A stretch of 64,000 bases of DNA from Anthoceros angustus (lineage: Eukaryota > Streptophyta > Anthocerotopsida > Anthocerotales > Anthocerotaceae): NCBI GenBank assembly GCA_010909165.1, contig VJWM01000203.1, positions 124,001 to 188,000 on the forward strand, given 5' to 3'. Below the pieces are notes generated by a model, which did not search any database, had not been told where the DNA came from, and saw nothing but the letters and a program-made list of their open reading frames with translations. The translations under genes and the position numbers were made by a program. Shown here one piece after another: positions 32,160 to 39,716 of this stretch (positions within the stretch are counted from its first letter, which is position 1; every line of letters begins with the position of its first letter).

Positions 32160-32610
32160 CCGATCTACTAGAAGAGCTGGATGCAGTTGTCCTGAACCTA
32201 GGGGGGTGCCCAGGTGTGAAGGCATCTCAATCGTAAAAACCTGGAGCTAGGCAAAGAGAGGAAGACCATCTCGGACCTCTTGGTTCAGCATTCAGCGAGG
32301 ATGGAATGTTCCGTCAAGAGTCTGATTATATGCTATGCGTTGTGCTCACAGGCCGCATAGAACAGGAAGATTTGATTGTTGCAGTCTAGAGACAGGAGGA
32401 CACGGAGCAAGCGCTTTCTTATCCAACCCCCTCATCCGGCTGCACACTTCTCATGGGCTATGGGAGGAAGCAACGCAGGTGCTTATTAGCGAGCAAGCTA
32501 TGAGCTGCCACGGACGGACGGCTTCATGTGGGCTTCCATAATTCTGGCATATGGCCGGGCATCGACATCCCATGCAGGCAGGCTGTGATGAAACTAAAGC
32601 GCAGGGCACG
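32160..32610 (+). pseudogene. PPR gene 5' remnant (copy of the PPR-E2 start)
   Basis: Collinear with the start of the PPR-DYW gene at 39717 (about 39740-40175): shared stretches include AAGGCATCTCAATCGT, CGAGGATGG/CGAGGGTGG before TATGTTCCGTCAA-like sequence, TTCTTATCCAACC, CTTCATGTGGGCTTCCAT and ATTCTGGCATATG. Frameshifts and stops occur throughout, and homology ends near 32610. It faces away from the intact PPR-C gene, as the intact gene at 39717 faces away from a PPR-C remnant. Confidence 0.85.
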
Positions 32611-32908
32611 AAAGATACACTGGTTCTCATCGGGCCAATGCACAGCAGTCAGCAGTGTAAGAGCCACAGACGAAATGGGGTAAATCGAGGAGGCATGGAA
32701 TGTCTTGAATTACAGCGGTCTGTAAAGTGAATGGTTCCACAGAGGGCTGCTGCTGGCTTCTCAGATGAATTAGCCACTTCGTGAATGCTTTCTCGCTATG
32801 CTGCAAGCTCAGTTGCTGCGGGAGATTCCACTTCCTTCCAGGTGGTGTGTGCTTGTTGTTGTTCTTGTGTAGAAACGCACTTCATGTCTCCTCACCTCCT
32901 CCTCCACG

Positions 32909-35275
32909 ATGCTCACATGTTGTCACTTGTTTGGTAGCAGGGACCAACTTGGCTGTGGGGATCATGCACATCAGGTTGAGATTTTGTGCAAAGCTGGAAA
33001 GATGACGGAGGCATTGGCTGTGCTGGTTTGTATGGAACAGCAGGGGAGTGTCCCTTCCGTGCACCTGTGTAAGAGCTTGTTGCAGGTGTGCTTGCAACAG
33101 AAGAAAGGCTTTGCCCAAGCCCAAGCCCGAACCCATGCCCAAGCCCAAGCCCAGGTCAGGTGCATACATGCTCTTCTGGCAAAGTACGGCTTGGATTGCA
33201 ACGCCTGCGTGGGAGAGCTTCTGGTTGCCGCACTTGTTGGCGCTGGGAGCTTTGCAGAGGGAGTCCAGTTGTTCCGGAGCTTGCCACAGCGAACCTCCTT
33301 CTCTTGGACAGCCCTTGTGTCAGGTTATAGCGACAGGGGCCAGTGTCGGGAGGCTCTTTCCTGTTTCCAGCACATGCAACAGGAAGGCGTGCAGCCCAAC
33401 AACTACACGTTTGTCAGCTTACTGAAAGCATGCAGCAGGGCCAAGGATCTGGAGCAAGGCAGGCACATTCACGCTGCGGTTGCAAGGTATGGATCTGAGT
33501 CAGATGCTTTTGTTGGCAGCAGTTTGGTAAGTATGTATGCCAGATGTGGCAGCATTGTGGATGCACAGCAAGTGTTTGATAGATTATCGGTGCGAACTTT
33601 GGTGACCTGGAATGCGATGCTCGCAGGGTACAATCATCAGGGGGATGCTGAAATGGCCTTGCAGATGTACTGGCAGATGCAGAGAGAAGGGGTCAGCCCA
33701 GATGCGCGGACGTTTGTGAGTGCCCTTCGAGCATGTGGGAATCTTGCTGCAAAGGAGGAAAGTACAGTTGTGGATGGGCGGGATGTGAAGCTGCTGTCAC
33801 TGCACACCGGGAAGGAACTGCATGCTGCAGCTGCTCCAATGGGTTTCCAAGCGGATGTGTTTGTGACTAGCATCTTGGTAAGCGTCTATGCGAAGTGTGG
33901 GAGTGTAATGGATGCACGACAGGTGTTCAATTCGAATGCGAAGCGCGATGTGGTGTCGTGGACTGCCATGCTGACAGCATTTTGTCAGCAGGGCCTAGGA
34001 AAAGAGGCCCTGCAGATCTATCGACAAATGAGGGGAGAGGGTTTGAGGCTGGATGTATGGGCCTTTGTCACAAGTCTCCAGGGTTGTGGCATGGTTGCAG
34101 ACAAGGAGAAAAGCGTCCTTGTGGATGGGAGGATAGTCAAGGTAGACTCACTGCGGCAGGGTAAGGAAGTACATGCGGAAGCTGTGAGAATGGGATTTGG
34201 ATCAGATGATTTTGTCAACAGTGCAGCAATATGTATGTATTCAAAGTGTGGGAGCATCAAGGATGCAGAGCGGGTGTTCCACTCTTTGTCCAAGCATGAT
34301 TTGGTGTCTTGGACTGCCATGATTTCGGCATATGCTCAGCAGGAGCAGGGAGAAAAAGCCTTGCAACTTTATGCCCAGTTGGAGGAAACGGGCATGACAC
34401 TGGATGAGGGCACGTTTGTGTCTATCTTGGAAGCATGCAGTCGCGCAGGGGCCTTGAGCACCTGTGTCCAGATCCATGGGAGGATACGAGAGAGTGGATT
34501 TGAGCAGAGTCTTTGTGTGGCAAACAGTCTCATTCATGCATACAGCGAGTGTGGGAGCATGCAGGATGCTCAGAACGTGTTTGACTCATTGCCCCAGCCT
34601 GATGTCATATCGTGGACGGCGCTAATTGCTGGTTACGCTCGCCAAGGAAGTTTTGAGTTGAGTGTGGAGTGCTACGAGAGAATGTGTTGGAAAGGAGTGA
34701 AACCAAACGGAGTCACATTCATCTCTTTGCTATTGGCATGTACTCATGCCGGCATGGTGGAGAAAGGACTGGAGTTGTTTGGAAACATGAGCAAGGAGAA
34801 TGACATTTCTGTGGAGCTCGAGCATTATGCTTGTGTCATCGATCTGGTCAGTCGTGCTGGGCTCTTCAGCATCACAGAAATTATGCTTTCGCAGATGCCC
34901 ATGGAACCTGATTTGACGCTGTGGTTGTGTTTGCTGGGTGCCTGTCAAAAACATGGTAACGTGCTGCTTGGGAAGCGTGCCTTCCATGGTGCTGTGGGAT
35001 TGGAGCCACAGCACTCTGCAGCATATGTGCTGATGGCAAACATCTATACGAATGCTGGATTCTGGGACTGTGCGCAGGAAGTAAATACTTTGAGACTGTG
35101 TGCAGGTGCATGGAAGAACCCTGGCCAGAGCTGGATCCAGCATGAACAACATGTGCACACATTCCTCGTGGGCGATCGCAGGCATGAACATGAGGCAATG
35201 GTTTATGCTTTGCTGGATCATTTAAGCACAGACCTGAAGCAGGTGGGGTACATTGGCCTCACAGATTCTGGATGA
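32909..35275 (+). CDS. PLS-class PPR protein, E subclass (PPR-D)
   Basis: A 788-codon ORF. PPR motifs run from about residue 20 (VEILCKAGKMTEALAVL) to 660 with MYARCGSIVDAQ and MYSKCGSIKDAE units. An E domain follows (LWLCLLGACQKHGNVLLG, about 672), a PG box (NPGQSWIQ) and HTFLVGDRRHE; the protein stops soon after, with no DYW domain. Residues ~68-82 are a low-complexity Ala-Gln run from a CCCAAG hexanucleotide repeat (33113-33160). Two L-type repeats have the extra segment (VVDGRDVKLLSL near 33765 and LVDGRIVKVDSL near 34118). The beginning lacks a clear transit peptide; an upstream exon is possible. Expected role: organelle RNA editing or processing with a partner deaminase. Confidence 0.9.
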   Translation: MLTCCHLFGSRDQLGCGDHAHQVEILCKAGKMTEALAVLVCMEQQGSVPSVHLCKSLLQVCLQQKKGFAQAQARTHAQAQAQVRCIHALLAKYGLDCNACVGELLVAALVGAGSFAEGVQLFRSLPQRTSFSWTALVSGYSDRGQCREALSCFQHMQQEGVQPNNYTFVSLLKACSRAKDLEQGRHIHAAVARYGSESDAFVGSSLVSMYARCGSIVDAQQVFDRLSVRTLVTWNAMLAGYNHQGDAEMALQMYWQMQREGVSPDARTFVSALRACGNLAAKEESTVVDGRDVKLLSLHTGKELHAAAAPMGFQADVFVTSILVSVYAKCGSVMDARQVFNSNAKRDVVSWTAMLTAFCQQGLGKEALQIYRQMRGEGLRLDVWAFVTSLQGCGMVADKEKSVLVDGRIVKVDSLRQGKEVHAEAVRMGFGSDDFVNSAAICMYSKCGSIKDAERVFHSLSKHDLVSWTAMISAYAQQEQGEKALQLYAQLEETGMTLDEGTFVSILEACSRAGALSTCVQIHGRIRESGFEQSLCVANSLIHAYSECGSMQDAQNVFDSLPQPDVISWTALIAGYARQGSFELSVECYERMCWKGVKPNGVTFISLLLACTHAGMVEKGLELFGNMSKENDISVELEHYACVIDLVSRAGLFSITEIMLSQMPMEPDLTLWLCLLGACQKHGNVLLGKRAFHGAVGLEPQHSAAYVLMANIYTNAGFWDCAQEVNTLRLCAGAWKNPGQSWIQHEQHVHTFLVGDRRHEHEAMVYALLDHLSTDLKQVGYIGLTDSG

Positions 35276-36147
35276 TGAGGGGGAGCAAAGGAGACATGTT
35301 GGGAGCACCTAGTCATGTAGCTTCTGGCCTTGGGCAGGTTCTGGAACATGTGTGCTGAAACTTCCCCCCAATCTGAGATCAACTTCGTGCCGAACTTCAT
35401 ATCTGCTTCCTGGTTGCGTGGCCAGGCGAGCTAACGACAACAGAAAGCAATTTTGCTAACGGAGGAGATCGTCCGTCATCCTCTCTCGCAAGAAACGCTG
35501 TTGCCTTCAGAAACGGAGGTGGGTTATGTGCAGGTTCCTATTAGAAAACGCTTCTGCGTCGGAAAACGCTGCCAAAGCTTAACTTCGCATGAGCCCCGAT
35601 CTCGCTTGGCTAGGGCTGGAAAACAGATTTGTCCTCATCAATCTCTTTTTTCCCAGACATTCCTTCTCCACACATCATCGCGTAATATAAACGACCAACG
35701 CATATGCCAATCTCTTGAGCTTTACTCTCATCAAGGTTCTTCGGTTGTGCTGTGGTAAGTTCCCTTTGAAGAACTTGCACCCCTTTCGAAGGGCTGGTGG
35801 AGCCACATCTCGCCTATCAAAATCGTCTGTCCGAATCCCTAAAGCTTCTAGAGACCTGCACGTCCAGTGAAAGCACAAACTTAAGCCTCTGAAAGGTGAA
35901 GGTGAGGTCTCAGGTCACGATTGCGAACACACTAACCTCTGCCCTGAAGCTTTCGGAGATCTTCTTCACTTGCTCGACCACTCCCGCTTTAGTTTCTTGG
36001 CCTGTCACAAGGCATCAGATTGGACATCGCGGTTAGCCACCGAGCTAGCCTATTACACATGGCCAGAAGACTCGATGGTTTTGCTACCTTCATAAAAGAT
36101 AACCCCCCTATGAAGCTAGCCTAACCTAACCTTTCAGTGCAAGCTCT
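35276..36147. other. Intergenic, no recognisable gene
   Basis: Short ORFs only. Sequence is neither repetitive within the window nor similar to the PPR blocks as far as I can see. Confidence 0.4.
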
Positions 36148-36393
36148 TCAAGCTTCTTCGAGGACTGAACGGCAAACCGTTGAAATGAAGGACTGCACAT
36201 CCCAACAACCATTCAAATTAATCTCACTGTCACCCTTGAAAAGCATTCCTTCTGCAAAATACCCTTGCAGAAGGTAACCAGCGACAGATTTGCAGAATTT
36301 TTGCAGGAAGTCATACTTGTTAGCAAGCCGATCTACCAGCATCTCGTTCACCACATACTGCATGACCCTAGCGAGGAAACCTCTGCCAGACAT
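36148..36393 (-). CDS. Possible exon of an unrecognised gene
   Basis: The minus strand encodes GFLARVMQYVVNEMLVDRLA then KYDFLQKFCKS, an amphipathic, protein-like stretch. A donor-like site (CAAGG|GTATTTT) near 36265 would end an exon after ~43 codons; the rest of the ORF is then intron. Other minus-strand coding-like pieces lie at 36846-37028 and 37053-37316 (a basic segment EKKLRAKWAKKRPPPRA). They may be exons of one gene between 37316 and 36148, but I could not join them with consistent phases. Function unknown. Confidence 0.3.
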   Translation of the reverse strand: MSGRGFLARVMQYVVNEMLVDRLANKYDFLQKFCKSVAGYLLQGYFAEGMLFKGDSEINLNGCWDVQSFISTVCRSVLEEA

Positions 36394-37848
36394 CTTGCCG
36401 CTGCGTCAATTCCAAACTGCTGGGATGCACACAGAAAATGCTGCCCACAGTAAGGCCAGGAAACCGAGAAGATCGACCAAAGCCGAAGAGAAATCCAATC
36501 CATCCCCTCCACCCCTAGATTACAAGAGGATCCGGACCCAAACCCTGGAAACTGCGCGTGGATCCTGCGATGCTGCAGAGCCGCGCGGTATGCACGGCCC
36601 TGCCTGGGCGATATGGTTTACCGACTACAAATCAGCCACACGGCGAACCCTGTGAAATCCGACAAGCTTTTGGGGGCATTGACCGAGTGGAAACGTGGAA
36701 ACCGGATCACATACATACATATATAGTAATACAAGTGGGCGAAAAAGGTCTCGATTCACACAGAGTGTTGGGAAAATGAGACAAAGGCAGGAGCACGACC
36801 CGTGTGCGAGCTCCAAGGCTGTGCAGAAGAAGACGCAAGCAGCTGCTACCTGAAGAAGACAGAGGCGCAGCGACCATGTATCTGCATCGGCTTCGATTCC
36901 TCGGTAGCTGCAGGAGCGAATGGCTGTTGATTATGGTGGGAATCTCTGAGTCTCTTGATCAAGCTTGCTTGAGATCGGAAACCTGACATTGCGGCGGAAG
37001 GGACAAGCCAGAGGATCGCCGTGCGCACAGCTCAAAGAATTGGACTGTAACCCTACATGAGTATGGTGTGGGGGTAAAAATTGGCTCCTTCGCTGAAAGG
37101 CAAAAGATCTGCTTTCCAAGCCTTCATCACCAGAATCACCGTCGACCTTGTCGTCCTCATCCGATGAATGTCTTGCTGTGCGCTTGCTCGTGGTGGCGGC
37201 CGTTTTTTAGCCCATTTGGCCCTAAGTTTCTTCTCGAGGGGGCTCGGAGTTGCAACCTGTTTCTGCGGCAAATGCATGACTCCTAATCCGACCCCTAAGC
37301 CACCAGCGGCAGACATGCGTTAGATGCTGTTTCCCATTGTACAGCAGTCTTTACACCATTCCACTCACAAACCTGGGAGGCCGCGAAGCATGGATGCCGG
37401 CTGAGCCTCTTCCTCGGAGGCAGTGTCTGCACCCCCACTCGTGTTCTTCGTCCAGCGATCGCTTCCATTCCACCTGCCACTTTTTTATTGCTTCAATTCA
37501 AGGGCACAGCGGTCTCTACAGAACTAACCCACGAAATGCCCGAGGCAATTTCTAGAGATCTTTCTCCAAGAAACAGCTGGCCCTCCTTCAGCTAGAGTAA
37601 GGCGCGCTTGACCACCGCGGCGGCATCGCTTGCAGGGGAGCCGATTGCAAACAAGGGATCATCATCCGTGACGTTTTAGAGATGCCAGAGATCGCAGCAC
37701 TTCGTATATCTATACTTCGCCTCGCGGGTTGGTTTCTCCAATTTTTCGAGTACCTAGCTCCCGGAGTACAATCGGACGGGAGACAGGCTAGCCCTAAACT
37801 GCTTTCAATATTGCAGCGCTCATTTCTCATTTCGTGTGGATACTCACA

Positions 37849-38542
37849 CTAACGGACTGGGATCTTGATCCAGTCATTGGCGAAGGCGATTCCAAGAATA
37901 ATAAACGGGGACAGAAGTCCTAAAATCGCAATGTAGGGCAGGGGAGACGACATGGGTCCCTTGCCAGCCTTCTCATCTGCAGTCTGCCAATACCTGCGGC
38001 CGGGGAACCACGCAGACGTGAGTGGGATAGAGATTGAAGCAATGAAAGGGCAGGCAGAGAATGCTCGCTGAAAACTGCATCCCATCCTCCACCTGCGTAT
38101 GCTGAGGAACACAAAGGCATGTATGCTCCGGCCCTTGTAGATGGTAACGAGGCAGGCAGGCAGGCAACGCAGAGAGACAGGCACACGATGCTTGCTTACT
38201 GCTCCGGTTCTTCCTCCTTGCTGATGAACTTTTTCTTATCTTCCTTCCCGCTCCCACCACCCTCTCCACCTACGGGAGCAAGCCACACAACTTTACAGCA
38301 AAGGGATGTTGGAGAACGGCAAGCAACAAAACGAGTGTGATTCCATATTTCGTCGTACCGAAGAGGGCACGGGCCGGAGCTTGGCAGCTACTTCTCCTCC
38401 CAGCGGAGTGAATGGAGAAAAATTTAGCTTCTACTTGTCGGCCCGGCCGCAGACATGCCGCTACCGACGGTCGCAAGCAGTAGTTGCTGTGAACCAAGGA
38501 GCTCATGGCCATAGCAGACGCCGCCGCCATGGCTCTATCCAA
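37849..38542 (-). CDS. Small plastid membrane protein of unknown function, three exons
   Basis: Exons 38542-38359, 38269-38200 and 37993-37849 join with matching phases 1 and 2 (donors TTCG|GTACGA and GAGCA|GTAAGC; acceptors CCGTAG and CCGCAG) to 132 codons. The N-terminus is Ala/Ser/Arg-rich, a likely chloroplast transit peptide. The middle is a Gly-rich then charged stretch (KEDKKKFISKEEEPEQYW). The C-terminal ~45 residues carry a conserved-looking AGKGPMSSPLPYI, one membrane helix (AILGLLSPFIILGIAFA) and a short NDWIKIPVR tail. The pattern is that of a small thylakoid or envelope membrane protein conserved in plants, but I cannot name it. All intron sites are clean, so the gene is probably real. 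Confidence 0.7.
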
Positions 38543-38715
38543 CCACGTCCTGTCACAAGGAAGATATGTAGATAAAGAAGGGAGAGATCGAGGGTATGTG
38601 TTTGCCGCGAGCGTTTTGCTTCGAGCACGTCAGCTGAGGGAGATAATATATGTGCAATACGTAGAGTAGCCGGGCCTGGCCCAGCGGTGGCCGCCTGGCC
38701 AGTGGCCAGGCCAAC

Positions 38716-39400
38716 CTAAAGGCTTGCATACATTCGGATGATGTGATTGGCTAGAAGAGTTGTGTTTGCCTCGTGACCACTCTCAACAGCGAGAGCGTGA
38801 GGCTCATGAGCTCGCCTGCTGGACAACCGCATCTTCCTGTGCAAGATGCATCCTTCTCGAGAACGTGGAAAGAAGGTGTTGGAGGGGTGTAGGACCTGGC
38901 TGTCCAGGAATGCGCAACGGGAGAGCGCGGATTCTTCTTGAGAAGAATTATCACTGCTCATCAGCCGAAGGCAAAGGCCGATAATAGTCTGTCACTCTCA
39001 CCTTGCAATCACTCAGGCTGTCCTGCACCAGAGGGTCCAAGGTTCTCACCCCCGAACTCCTGCATCCCCTGAACGCTAATTTGAGCCATAATCGGACAAG
39101 AAAGCACCTCCATCAGACAGATGGAGGTGCAATTGTAAGCACTGTCCGGACCTCTCGCAGCAGCGTTGGGGTCCCATCCGACCTGGCCGGATGCTGTGCA
39201 GCCTCCACCAGTCTGTGCTGCAGAGTCCTAGCTCCCCATGGACTCGAGGTGCCTCCTCTGCCACACAGATTCAAGCAGTTGAGCGTCCCACCAACACCTG
39301 CTGCTGCTGGCCTTTGCATCAATGGCGACAACATAACGTTGCCAAGCCTCCAAAAACTATTACCTTGTTGTCCCACCACTTTGGGGAGTCTGTCAGATCC
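38716..39400 (-). pseudogene. PPR gene 5' remnant (copy of the PPR-C start)
   Basis: On the minus strand it matches the promoter, leader and first ~130 codons of PPR-C: the WWDNK segment near 39370, VHGELG near 39240, GGAGGTGCAAT near 39125 and ANHIIRMYAS near 38730. Frameshifts break it, and about 100 bp near 38900-39000 differ. Homology ends at 38716. It is head to head with the intact PPR gene at 39717. Confidence 0.85.
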
Positions 39401-39417
39401 GGGCTGCCAAGACCTGT

Positions 39418-39585
39418 GTGAACACGGTGAAAGCATCTCAATCGTGAAGCTCTGGAGCAAGGCAAAGAGAGGAAGAGCATCTCGGACCTCTTGGTTCTGC
39501 ATTCAGCGAGGATGGTATGTTCCGTCAAGAGCCTGATCATATTCTATGTGTTGTGTGCTCGCAGGCTGCATCAAACAGGGACAGC
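39418..39585 (+). repeat. Extra partial copy of the PPR 5' leader
   Basis: GTGAACACGGTGAAAGCATCTCAATCGTG through TATGTTCCGTCAAGAGCC repeats sequence found at 32212-32345 and, in its coding form, at 39797-39925. So the leader exists twice upstream of the gene at 39717, one decayed and one in use. Confidence 0.75.
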
Positions 39586-39716
39586 TGTCTGGAACTGGAG
39601 CCTGGTCCAACAGCAGATGCGACACACCCACACCCTTCTTCACCGTTCTCGAAACATGACCTGGAATTCAAAACTTCAAAATCGCTGCTGTCATATGCCT
39701 GCCGTCAGGAGCATTT

